A DNA stretch of 64,000 nt from JACQFK01 sp036383955 (lineage in GTDB: Bacteria; Planctomycetota; MHYJ01; JACPRB01), in contig DASVNH010000266.1 of assembly GCA_036383955.1 (NCBI GenBank), positions 1 to 64,000 of the forward strand, read 5' to 3'. Of the stretch, positions 36,673 through 44,319 are shown piece after piece. The notes beneath the pieces were generated by a model. It saw only the letters and a list, made by a program, of their open reading frames with translations. It did no database searches and was not told the origin of the DNA. Each line of letters opens with the position of its first letter. Position 1 is the first letter of the stretch. The position numbers were made by a program, and so were the translations under genes.

Positions 36673-38154
36673 GTGGACGTCCAGCTCGAGCACGAATACT
36701 TCTTCAATCCCGACGGCTCCGGAAAGGTCAAAGTGCGCTGGAGCGGACCGGCCGGCGGGCCCGACATCGACCCGCGGAAGTTCATCGGCGAGGAGGTCGG
36801 GCAGGCGAAGGGCGTCGACGCCTGGAGCGACGTCTCCTACGGGCCGGAGGAGGATCGCGCGGTCTTCCGCGGCACCGCCTACTTCCGCAACGTGTCCGAG
36901 CTGCGCTTCCACTGCCAGGGCATGCACGTCAACTCGACGGACTTCGCGACGGCCACCGACCCCAAGGGCGGGTTCACCGTGGTCGGCCGGATCGAAACGA
37001 AGTCGGACGCGCCGGTCGCCGTCGCCAAGCTCCCCGAGGCGATCGCGGAGGCGCGCGCGCAGATGGAAATGGGCCGCGAGTTCATCGAGGGGATGTTCGA
37101 CGGCCTGCGCTGCACCTGCGTCCTGCGCCTCCCGGGCAAGATCAAGACGCCCAAGAACGCGAAGAAGGTCGACGACACCTCCGTCTCGACCGAGATGAAG
37201 GGCCGGGACCTGCTCGACATCATCGACCGGCTCATGAAGGACGACGCCCTGATGGGCGAGATGCTCAAGCGCGGCGGCGGCCCCGACGCCATCGCCTCGC
37301 TCCTGGGCGACCTCGGCCCCGCCGAAGTGTCCACCAAAGGCAAGACCGCCCCGCTCTTCGACTACGAATCCGAGGTCGCCGCCGCCGCCGCGGCCTTCGA
37401 GGAGTTCCGCGCCTCCCTCGGCGTCCCCGCCGGCCCGGAGCGCGCGAAGCCGGCCGAGAACACCCGGGTCGTCGCGGTCAAGCTCGTCCGCGAGGCCGAC
37501 GGCGAAAACGACTTCAACCCGATGGGCCAGAACTACGCCGGCCTGTCGATCATCGTCGCCGGCGATCTCCCCGGCCCCGCCCTGAAGGTCGAAGAAGGCC
37601 GCGTGGAGGCGTTCATCCTCGACGACGGCACCGACCTCACGCCGGCCGACGATTGGGACCGCCGCATCCACTTCCCCAAGCTCACCAAGGACGGCCGCAC
37701 CGTCTACTGCGAAGTCGAGGTCAAGCAGCTCCCCGAGGCCGCCGGCATCCGCGAGATCCGCGGCGTCGTCCGCGTCCAGGTCGCGACGGCCACGGAGGAA
37801 GTCGACCTCGGCTTCCCCGAGCTCGCCACCGGCGCCCAGGGTTCGATGTTCAACGCGGCCCTCGAGCGCTGCGAGACCGGCGAGGACGGCCGGACGTCGA
37901 TCGAAGTCCGCCTCGACCTCGCCATGGAACGGATCCAGTCGCTGGCGATCGTCGACGAGAACGGGAGCGCGGCGGAGCTGAACCGCGGCGGCTACTCCGC
38001 GTCCGGGGACCAGTGCACGCTGACGCTCGATTCCGACGCCGCCCTCGTCCCGGGCATGAAGCTCAAGGCCCGCGTCATGGCGGACATCAAGTACTACGAG
38101 GTGCCGTTCGCGGTGGAGAACGTCGACCTCCTGGGCCGCCCCCGGACTCCATGA
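36673..38154 (+). CDS. Protein of unknown function with LppM-like N-terminus
   Basis: The 493-residue product starts at GTG with a strong AGGAGG 6 nt upstream. It begins VQLEHEYFFNPDGSGKVKVRWSGP, a strand pattern that recalls LppM-type beta domains (a weak resemblance), continues with helices around residues 120-220, and ends with two beta-rich segments (about 270-370 and 375-485). There is no signal peptide and only one obvious Cys pair (CTC near 145). I do not recognise the family. Its stop overlaps the methyltransferase start by 4 nt, so the two are probably functionally linked. Confidence 0.75.
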   Translation: MDVQLEHEYFFNPDGSGKVKVRWSGPAGGPDIDPRKFIGEEVGQAKGVDAWSDVSYGPEEDRAVFRGTAYFRNVSELRFHCQGMHVNSTDFATATDPKGGFTVVGRIETKSDAPVAVAKLPEAIAEARAQMEMGREFIEGMFDGLRCTCVLRLPGKIKTPKNAKKVDDTSVSTEMKGRDLLDIIDRLMKDDALMGEMLKRGGGPDAIASLLGDLGPAEVSTKGKTAPLFDYESEVAAAAAAFEEFRASLGVPAGPERAKPAENTRVVAVKLVREADGENDFNPMGQNYAGLSIIVAGDLPGPALKVEEGRVEAFILDDGTDLTPADDWDRRIHFPKLTKDGRTVYCEVEVKQLPEAAGIREIRGVVRVQVATATEEVDLGFPELATGAQGSMFNAALERCETGEDGRTSIEVRLDLAMERIQSLAIVDENGSAAELNRGGYSASGDQCTLTLDSDAALVPGMKLKARVMADIKYYEVPFAVENVDLLGRPRTP

Positions 38155-38876
38155 AGGGGTTCCTCGACCTCCCTTACCGCCTGCCGTTCGCGGCCCACTA
38201 CAAGGCGTTCGACGCCGGGTTCTACGTCGACTTCCCCAGGCAGCTGAAGATCATGGGCGCCTGGCTCCGCGAGAGCGGCTGCCGCCGGACGCTCGACATC
38301 GGCGCGATGACCGGCGGCTGCATCGAGTACATCTCCGGGCTCGGGATGCGGATGGACGGCATTCAGTTCACGCCCGACGTCCAACGCCTCGCGGCCGCGC
38401 GGCTCCGCGAGGCCGGCGTCGCCTCCAGGCTCTTCGTCTCGCCGGTCCACGCGCCCCCGCGCGTCCCCGCCCGCCTCCGCTACGACGGCGCGGTGGCGCT
38501 CGGCTGGTTCAACCTGCCCTTCTCGACGCCCCGGCTCCGCGCCTGGCTCGCCGCGCTCCGCCGCCTGCTCGCGCCGGGCGGCGTCTTCCTCTTCGACTTC
38601 TTCGAGTTCCGGCGCCTCGTCCTGCCGCCCACGGAGGCCGTCCGGCTCGCGAAGGACGTCGCCCTCGTCTCCCACGCCGAGCGCCGCGGCCGGACGCTCC
38701 GCCGCTACCACCTCTGGATCGACGGCGCCGCGCTCCGCGCCGAGTCGAGCGACCTGGTCGACCGCTCGCCGGCCGAGGCCCGACGCGAGCTCGCGCGGGC
38801 CGGCTTCGACGTGGTGAAGACCCAGCACCTCGACGTCCACTACCCGCGCGAGTTCTGGCTAGCGCGCCGCCGCTAG
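38151..38876 (+). CDS. Class I methyltransferase
   Basis: The 241-residue protein is a Rossmann methyltransferase: motif I RTLDIGAMTGGCIEYIS, then DGIQFTPDVQRLA, YDGAVALGWFNLPF at the motif IV position and LLAPGGVFLFDFFEFR for motif VI. The N-terminal LPYRLPFAAHYKAFDAGFY resembles sugar- or lipid-modifying methyltransferases. Substrate unknown. It overlaps the preceding gene (ATGA), and its TAG stop sits inside the left arm of the inverted repeat 38873-39010. Confidence 0.85.
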   Translation: MKGFLDLPYRLPFAAHYKAFDAGFYVDFPRQLKIMGAWLRESGCRRTLDIGAMTGGCIEYISGLGMRMDGIQFTPDVQRLAAARLREAGVASRLFVSPVHAPPRVPARLRYDGAVALGWFNLPFSTPRLRAWLAALRRLLAPGGVFLFDFFEFRRLVLPPTEAVRLAKDVALVSHAERRGRTLRRYHLWIDGAALRAESSDLVDRSPAEARRELARAGFDVVKTQHLDVHYPREFWLARRR

Positions 38877-39010
38877 CAGGCTGCTGAAAAAGGCAATAGG
38901 CCTTGGGCAATTGGCATTAGCAGACTCGTCCCCCCTTGTCCCCCCGAGGGGGAACGGCCCCGCCATTGCCTAATGCCTATGGCCCAATGCCTCTTTCAGC
39001 AGCCTGCTAG
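38873..39010. terminator. Inverted repeat containing both convergent stop codons
   Basis: Perfect 17-bp arms CTAGCAGGCTGCTGAAA (38873-38889) and its complement (38994-39010) extend inward through imperfectly paired GGCAATAGGCC/GGCCCAATGCC words, enclosing a CCCCC...GGGGG core. The left arm contains the TAG of the methyltransferase gene and the right arm contains the TAG of the receiver gene on the other strand. The element thus ends both transcripts symmetrically. Confidence 0.75.
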
Positions 39011-39366
39011 GTCGCCCGCAACCGCCGGATCGCTTCCAGGAACTTGATCATGATGAAGGGTTTCTGCATCGCCAGGTCGGCGCCTTCGAGGACCGACCGC
39101 TCGATGGCGTCCGGGTCCGCGCTCGCGAAGAGGATCTTCGCCCGGGGGAACGTGCCGCGGAGCCGCGGCAGGAAGGACATCCCCGAGAGGCCGTGGAGGC
39201 GCTCGTCGAGCACGATGACCTCGGGATCGAGCTCCGGAGGCGGCTTGCCGAGCGGCACCCGCGGATCTTCGAAGGTCCCCACGACGTCGTGGCCCGCCCC
39301 TTCCAGCACCAGGCGGTAAAGCTCGACCAGGTCCGGTTCATCCTCGATGATCACGATCCCGTCCAT
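39007..39366 (-). CDS. Stand-alone response-regulator receiver protein
   Basis: The 119-residue protein is a full receiver: acidic cluster E8-D9-E10, phosphoacceptor D54 in VIVLDERLHGLSG, switch Ser82 in FASAD and Lys102 in MQKPF. No output domain. Its start lies 2 nt after the stop of a truncated histidine-kinase frame, so it was once cotranscribed with its kinase. The stop codon is inside the inverted repeat 38873-39010. Whether it still has a promoter is unclear; the gap upstream is short. Confidence 0.88.
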   Translation of the reverse strand: MDGIVIIEDEPDLVELYRLVLEGAGHDVVGTFEDPRVPLGKPPPELDPEVIVLDERLHGLSGMSFLPRLRGTFPRAKILFASADPDAIERSVLEGADLAMQKPFIMIKFLEAIRRLRAT

Positions 39367-39368
39367 CC

Positions 39369-39551
39369 CTACCCCTTCGGAAGACGAAGCGCGATCTCGA
39401 AGATCGGCGTCTCGACCCGCGCCTCGACGGTTCCGCCCGCCCGCTCGACGATCTCGCGGATGACCGCCAGTCCGAGCCCCATCCCCGTGGAATGCGGGCC
39501 CTTCGCGTCGCGGTCGAAGATCCGGGTCAGCGAATCATAAAATGTTGGAAC
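39369..39551 (-). pseudogene. Remnant of a histidine kinase (HATPase C-terminus)
   Basis: Sixty codons on the minus strand encode SLTRIFDRDAKGP, then STGMGLGLAVIREIVERAGG and EIALRLPKG, the unmistakable G-box end of a histidine-kinase ATPase domain. Upstream the frame hits TGA at 39552-39554 and no start codon or N/G1 boxes, dimerisation or sensor domain exist. The 5' part has been deleted or replaced near 39540, where base composition also becomes AT-richer. The stop lies 2 nt before the receiver start, the spacing of a former kinase-receiver operon. An assembly break is an alternative explanation. Confidence 0.75.
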
Positions 39552-39609
39552 TCAAGAGCACAGTATCCCCGGGACGGAGAGGGCCGCCCATCAGGGATAA
39601 CCCCAGGGG

Positions 39610-40851
39610 CTAGTCTTTCTTCCCCAGGCAGTAGAGGGCTTCGCGACGTCCCCCCGGGACGCGCTCGGCGACGCGGGCGTAGATCCGGCCGCCGCAGACG
39701 GCGGGCGTGGCGAGGACTTCGTCGCCGAGCTTGTTCTTCCCGATCAGCGTGAACTTCTCCGGACTCGCGGCATAGATGAACGTCTCGCCCGCCTCGTTCG
39801 TCGCGTAGATCTTGTCGCCGACGAGCACCGGCGACGCGCTGAACGTGCCGCCGAGGCGCTCCTTCCACAGCTCTTTGCCGGTGTCCGACGTCCAGCACGC
39901 GGCCACGCCGGCGTCGAGCGTGCCGTAGAGATGGCCGTCGCGGACGAGCAGGGACGGGACGTAGACGCGGTCCTTGGTCTCCCAGGCGATCTTGCCCGAG
40001 CCGTCGGCCTCGATCGCGGCGAGGTGGTTCTTCGGGTAGCCGCCGCTCGAGAAGATCCGCGCGCCGTCGGTGACCGTCGTGGTCACGCACTCGGTCGTGG
40101 CGCCGGGGATCTCCCAGAAGACCTTGCCGGTCAGCGGGTCGAGGCTCGTCACGAGGTCGCAGCCGGTCAGGAAGAGCTGCTCGCGGCCGGCGACGTTCAG
40201 GACGACCGGCGACGCGTAGTTGGGCGCCTTCGGGCGCTCGCGCGTCCAGACGATCGCGCCCGTCGCGCGGTCGAGGGCGCCCACCATGCCGCCCGCGTTG
40301 TGGTCCGCCGCCACGAGCACGACGGAGCGGTACGGCAGCGGCGACGCCGCGTAGCCCTGATGGATGACGTAGGCGCCGATCTTCGTCTGCCAGAGGATCT
40401 TGCCGTCCAGGCCCAGCGCGCTGGCGTAGACCGCGTCCTTGTTCGGAAAGGTGATGTAGACGCGCTCGCCGTCGACGGCCGGCGTGCACGAGGCGCCGGT
40501 CGACTTGGCGTTCTTCCGCATCGCCCCGCCCTTGTGGACCTCGGTCTCCCAGACTTTGGCCCCGGTCGCGCGGTCGAAGCAGAGCAGCGACTGCGTGTCC
40601 GCCTTCTCGTCGCACGCCGCGAGGTAGACGCGGCCGCCGGCCACCGCGGGCGAGCCGTGGCCGCGGCCGGGGACGTCGGCCTTCCACACCACGCCCTCCG
40701 TCGCGCTCCAGGAGATGGGCGGAGGCGCGCCGGGCGGCGCGTGGCCGTCGGACGTCGGTCCCCGCCACCGGGGCCAGTCCCCTTCGACTCGCCCGGCTTG
40801 GGCGGGCTCGCTCAGGGCAGGCCGCAGAAGGGCGATCATCAAGAGCAGCAT
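39610..40851 (-). CDS. Secreted PQQ-type beta-propeller protein
   Basis: The 413-residue product has a signal segment (about 1-19) then seven to eight propeller blades marked by repeats such as GSPAVAGGRVYLAACD, FDRATGAKVWETEV, GLDGKILWQTK and LDPLTGKVFWEIPG, the Trp-docking style of PQQ-like WD repeats. The opening WPRWRGPTSDG is typical of planctomycete outer-membrane-associated PQQ-repeat proteins. No catalytic quinoprotein residues were identified, so it may be structural or ligand-binding. It is divergent from the esterase gene with only 19 nt between starts and overlapping -10 boxes. Confidence 0.88.
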   Translation of the reverse strand: MLLLMIALLRPALSEPAQAGRVEGDWPRWRGPTSDGHAPPGAPPPISWSATEGVVWKADVPGRGHGSPAVAGGRVYLAACDEKADTQSLLCFDRATGAKVWETEVHKGGAMRKNAKSTGASCTPAVDGERVYITFPNKDAVYASALGLDGKILWQTKIGAYVIHQGYAASPLPYRSVVLVAADHNAGGMVGALDRATGAIVWTRERPKAPNYASPVVLNVAGREQLFLTGCDLVTSLDPLTGKVFWEIPGATTECVTTTVTDGARIFSSGGYPKNHLAAIEADGSGKIAWETKDRVYVPSLLVRDGHLYGTLDAGVAACWTSDTGKELWKERLGGTFSASPVLVGDKIYATNEAGETFIYAASPEKFTLIGKNKLGDEVLATPAVCGGRIYARVAERVPGGRREALYCLGKKD

Positions 40852-40859
40852 AGGCGCTT

Positions 40860-40867
40860 AGTATATA
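40860..40867. promoter_or_regulatory. Overlapping opposed -10 boxes between divergent genes
   Basis: On the minus strand TATACT (40860-40865) lies 8 nt before the PQQ-protein ATG; on the plus strand TATATA (40862-40867) lies 3 nt before ATG 40871 and 6 nt before ATG 40874. The two boxes share 40862-40865 within a 19-nt gap, there is no room for ribosome sites, and both mRNAs would be leaderless. RNA polymerase cannot occupy both at once. Confidence 0.55.
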
Positions 40868-40870
40868 GGC

Positions 40871-41800
40871 ATGATGATCCTCTTCGCGCTCCTCGTCGCC
40901 CAGGCCAAGCCGCTTCCGGAGCGGCCCGCCCCGACCGTCGCCGACTACGCGTACGGCGTCGAGTCGGAGCGGCAGAAGCTCGATTTCTGGAAGGCGACGT
41001 CCGACGCGCCGACGCCGGTGGTGCTCCTCATCCACGGCGGCGGCTGGGTGAACGGCCAGAAGGAAAGCTACGGGACGTCGGCGATCAAGCCCTACCTCGA
41101 CGCGGGCGTTTCGGTGGCCGCGATCAACTACCGCTTCATCGCGCAGGCGATGGAGCAGAAGGTCGAGCCGCCGGTGAAGGCCTGCGTGCGCGACGCGGCC
41201 CGGGCGCTGCAGACGATCCGGTCGAAGGCGAAGGAGTGGAACGTGGATCCGGCGCGGATCGGCGCGACGGGCGGATCGGCCGGCGCGTGCACCTCGCTCT
41301 GGCTCGCGCTCCACGACGACCTCGCCGACCCCGCGAGCGCGGACCCGGTGGCCCGCCAGTCGACCCGCCTCGCCGCCGCGGCCGTCTCCGGCGCGCAGAC
41401 CTCGCTCGACCCCCAGGAGCTCCGCGCCTGGATGCCCAACGCGATCTACGGCGGCCACGCCTTCGGCTTCGCCGAGAAGGGGCGGACGCGGGCCACGGAG
41501 TTCAAGCACCTGATGGAGAACCGCGAGAAGGTCCTGCCCTGGATCCGCGAGTACTCCCCGATCGAGCTGCTCTCGAAGGACGACCCGCCGCTCTATCTCG
41601 ACTACCCCAACCAGAAGACCCCGCCCGTCCTCGGCCAGGACGAGCCCGATCCCACCCACTCCGCCCTCTACGGCCTCAAGCTCGCCGAGCGCGCGAAGCC
41701 CCTGGGCGTCGAATGCGCCGTCGCCTACCCCGCCGGCGCCAAGGACGGGACCTACGGCTCCGTCGCGGCCTTCCTCCTCGTGAAGCTCAAGGCCCGCTAA
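40871..41800 (+). CDS. Secreted alpha/beta-hydrolase (BD-FAE-type esterase)
   Basis: The 309-residue product has a short signal (MMILFALLVAQA), oxyanion motif LLIHGGGWVNG, nucleophile motif IGATGGSAGACTSLWLAL and a C-terminal acid/His region less clear than usual (DEPDPTHSALYG). The fold and GGSAGA motif match exported esterases near carbohydrate genes in planctomycetes, probably removing acyl groups from glycans. The first of two tandem ATGs is listed; with the -10 box at 40862-40867 the second (40874) may be the true leaderless start. The TAA stop is the base of a 14-bp hairpin. Confidence 0.85.
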   Translation: MMILFALLVAQAKPLPERPAPTVADYAYGVESERQKLDFWKATSDAPTPVVLLIHGGGWVNGQKESYGTSAIKPYLDAGVSVAAINYRFIAQAMEQKVEPPVKACVRDAARALQTIRSKAKEWNVDPARIGATGGSAGACTSLWLALHDDLADPASADPVARQSTRLAAAAVSGAQTSLDPQELRAWMPNAIYGGHAFGFAEKGRTRATEFKHLMENREKVLPWIREYSPIELLSKDDPPLYLDYPNQKTPPVLGQDEPDPTHSALYGLKLAERAKPLGVECAVAYPAGAKDGTYGSVAAFLLVKLKAR

Positions 41801-41957
41801 GCAGGGCGAGGAAATCAGTGGCATCCCCTCGCCCTGCTTACCCTGAGCGGAGCGCGGCGGAGTCGAAGGGTTATCGAGGGAAATCCTTCGACTCGCCCGC
41901 GGCTCGCTCAGGATAAGCGGCCCGCAAGGGGTGCCAGAAATTAACTCGGGCCGCTTA
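41798..41957. repeat. Three successive inverted repeats in the 307-nt gap after the esterase
   Basis: First, 14-bp arms TAAGCAGGGCGAGG/CCTCGCCCTGCTTA (41798-41811, 41827-41840), starting at the stop codon. Second, an imperfect stem 41841-41912 with arms built from CCTGAGCG and GTCGAAGG words. Third, 10-bp arms TAAGCGGCCC/GGGCCGCTTA (41914-41923, 41948-41957). The rest of the gap (41958-42107) is an AT-rich stretch to about 42015 (possible promoter, no confident boxes) and a C-rich leader ending in a GGGAGG ribosome site. No gene was seen in it. Confidence 0.75.
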
Positions 41958-42107
41958 GATTATTTCGATTTCCCGCGGGGAATTGCATAAACGATGGTGT
42001 ATAGTGTAGTGCGCTTCGGGAAGACCTTCGGCGTAGCGCCTCGGCGCCGCTGAACCACCCCCTTCCCGCCCCACCCCGGGCGAGTCCGTCCCCCGGGAGG
42101 TACGTCC

Positions 42108-44195
42108 GTGGAACCTTCGACGTCCCCTATCCGCATCCTCCACTTGGAGGACAGCGCCACCGACAGCGAGCTCATCGAGCGCGAGCTCCGGAGGTCGGGC
42201 TTCACCGTCGATCTCCGGCGCGTGGAGAACAACGCCGACTTCCTCCGCCAGCTCCAGGACTTCAACCCCCAGATGGTGCTCTCGGACAACTCGCTGCCGG
42301 ACATCGACAGCCGCCGCGCCCTCGCCACCCTCCAGAAACGCCGGCCCGAGACCCCCTTCATCGTCGTCTCCGGCACCATCGGCGAAGAGCGGGCCGTCGA
42401 GATCCTCAAGCAGGGCGCAACCGACTACGTCCTCAAGGACCGCCTCGCCAAGCTGGCCCCGGCGGTCTCCCGCGCCCTCGAGCAGTCCCGCGAGCGCTCC
42501 GCCCGCGAGCGCGCCGAGGCGGGCCTCCGCGAAAGCGCCCAGCGCTTCCGCGAGCTCGCCGACGCCATGCCCCAGATCGTCTGGACCGCCCGCTGCGACG
42601 GCACGATCGAATACTACAACCGGCGCTGGTACGAGTTCACGGGCTTCGCGCCGGACAGCCCGGGCGGCTGGGGCGCCGTCCTCCACCCCCAGGACGGCGT
42701 CGCCTTCGCCTCCCGCGTCCAGGGCGCCCTCGAGGCCCGCGAGCCCTATGAGCTGGAGTGCCGCTTCAAGGACCGCCGGACCGCCGGCTACCGCTGGCAT
42801 CTGCTCCGCGCGGTGCCCGTCTTCAACGAGACCGGGGGCGTCGACCGCTGGTTCGGCACCGCCACGGACATCGACGACCGCAAGCGCGCCGAGCAGGAGC
42901 TGCTGAAGAACGCGTACTACGACGCCCTCACCCAGCTCGCCAACCGCTCCCTCTTCGAGAACCGCCTTGAGAAGGCCGCCCGCGGCGCCGCCCGCGAGAA
43001 GGACCTGCTCTACGCGGTGCTCTTCCTCGACATCGACCGCTTCAAGCTCATCAACGACAGCCTGGGACACGGCGCCGGCGACCGCCTCCTGGCCGCCTTC
43101 GCGCGCCGCCTGGAAGCCCTCGTCCGCCCCGGCGACACCGTGGCCCGCTTCGGCGGCGACGAGTTCGCCGTCCTCGTCGAGTACGTCTCGGACCTCGACC
43201 TCCTCAAGCGCATCGCCGAGCGCATCCTCATCGGGCTGTCCCTCCCCTTCTCGATCGAAGGCCACGAGATCGTGGCCACCGCCAGCATCGGCGTCGCGCA
43301 CAGCGGCCCCGCGTCCACCACCCCCGAGGCGATGGTCCGCAACGCCGACCTGGCGATGTACCGCGCGAAGAACCTCGGCCGCTCCCGCGTCGAGATCTTC
43401 GACGAGGCGATGCACGCCCAGTCCATGGCGACGCTCCGCCTGGAGCAGGATCTCCGCAAAGCCCTGGACCGCGGCGAATTCGTCCTGCACTACCAGCCGA
43501 TCGTCTCCCTGCACACGGGCCGGATCACCGGCTGCGAAACCCTCGTGCGCTGGTCGCACCCGGAACGCGGCTTGGTGGCGCCCGGCGACTTCATCCCCCT
43601 CGCCGAGGAGACCGGCCTGATCGTCCCGATCGGCGAATGGGTGCTCCGCGCCGCCTGCGACCAGGCCGCCGCCTGGACGAAGCGCGGCCTCCCGCCCCTC
43701 GACCTCGCCGTGAACCTCTCGGCCCGGCAGTTCCGCCACGAAGGCCTCGTCGCCGTCCTCGAAGCCGCCCTCGAGACGACGGGCATCAATCCCGGCCGCC
43801 TGACGCTCGAGCTCACCGAATCCCTGCTGATGGAGCACACCGAGCGCGCCATCGCCATCCTCCGCGACCTCAGCGACCGCGGCATCCGGCTCTCCATCGA
43901 CGACTTCGGGACCGGCTACTCCTCCCTCGCCTACCTCAAGCGCCTCCCCTGCTCCTCGCTCAAGATCGACCGCTCGTTCGTCCGCGACATCCACAGCGAC
44001 CCCGACGACGCCGCCATCGCCATCGCCATCATCCGCATGGCCCACGCCCTCCGCCTCAAAGTCATCGCCGAGGGCGTCGAAACCGAAGAGCAGCGCGACT
44101 TCCTCAAAGAGCGCCGCTGCGACGAAGCCCAGGGCTACCTCTTCAGCAAGCCCCTCCCCCCCGACGCCTTCTTCGACCTCGCGACAAAACGGTGA
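42108..44195 (+). CDS. Receiver-PAS-GGDEF-EAL response regulator with ETL variant
   Basis: The 695-residue protein starts at GTG with GGGAGG 7 nt upstream. Domains: receiver (about 8-128) with E14-D15, phosphoacceptor D60 and K110; PAS (about 148-262); GGDEF with intact motif at 349-353; and an EAL domain in which the signature is ETL (477-479, GCETLVRW), followed by LTESLLME and DDFGTGYSS. It can probably make cyclic di-GMP under phosphorylation control; hydrolysis may persist because ETL variants can be active, but this is not certain. It carries its own receiver, unlike the other two GGDEF/EAL proteins here, and its kinase is not adjacent. Confidence 0.95.
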   Translation: MEPSTSPIRILHLEDSATDSELIERELRRSGFTVDLRRVENNADFLRQLQDFNPQMVLSDNSLPDIDSRRALATLQKRRPETPFIVVSGTIGEERAVEILKQGATDYVLKDRLAKLAPAVSRALEQSRERSARERAEAGLRESAQRFRELADAMPQIVWTARCDGTIEYYNRRWYEFTGFAPDSPGGWGAVLHPQDGVAFASRVQGALEAREPYELECRFKDRRTAGYRWHLLRAVPVFNETGGVDRWFGTATDIDDRKRAEQELLKNAYYDALTQLANRSLFENRLEKAARGAAREKDLLYAVLFLDIDRFKLINDSLGHGAGDRLLAAFARRLEALVRPGDTVARFGGDEFAVLVEYVSDLDLLKRIAERILIGLSLPFSIEGHEIVATASIGVAHSGPASTTPEAMVRNADLAMYRAKNLGRSRVEIFDEAMHAQSMATLRLEQDLRKALDRGEFVLHYQPIVSLHTGRITGCETLVRWSHPERGLVAPGDFIPLAEETGLIVPIGEWVLRAACDQAAAWTKRGLPPLDLAVNLSARQFRHEGLVAVLEAALETTGINPGRLTLELTESLLMEHTERAIAILRDLSDRGIRLSIDDFGTGYSSLAYLKRLPCSSLKIDRSFVRDIHSDPDDAAIAIAIIRMAHALRLKVIAEGVETEEQRDFLKERRCDEAQGYLFSKPLPPDAFFDLATKR

Positions 44196-44199
44196 CCGG

Positions 44200-44257
44200 A
44201 ACGAAACAGACTGTCCGTTTCGTTACCGGCGGAACGAAACGGACAGTCTGTTTCGTT
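44200..44257. repeat. Two inverted copies of a 25-nt near-palindromic element
   Basis: Copy 1 (44200-44224) and copy 2 (44233-44257) are perfect reverse complements separated by 8 nt, and each copy is itself near-palindromic: AACGAAAC at one end and GTTTCGTT at the other, around AGACTGTCC. The same family occurs at 19515-19539. It lies just after the GGDEF/EAL stop; the pair could form a cruciform or alternative stems and may terminate transcription. Confidence 0.75.
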
Positions 44258-44319
44258 ACCGCATGTCGCAAAGAGAGCCTCTCGGGCCTCCCATAGCTAT
44301 AGTCATGAGGGGCAACGAG

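Noticed and set aside
39527..41824. Long minus-strand frame covering the histidine-kinase remnant side and the PQQ gene
   Set aside because: It is a shadow frame; the real PQQ gene is in another frame with clear propeller repeats, and the shadow protein is Arg/Gly-rich.
41958..42107. Possible riboswitch or c-di-GMP aptamer in the leader of the receiver-GGDEF-EAL gene
   Set aside because: The stretch is AT-rich then C-rich, with no conserved aptamer motif that I could recognise. It was not called.
44297..44302. TATAGT as a leaderless promoter for ATG 44305
   Set aside because: The box ends only 2 nt before ATG 44305, so the transcript would begin after that codon. ATG 44320 with an AGGGG site and a signal peptide is the better start.
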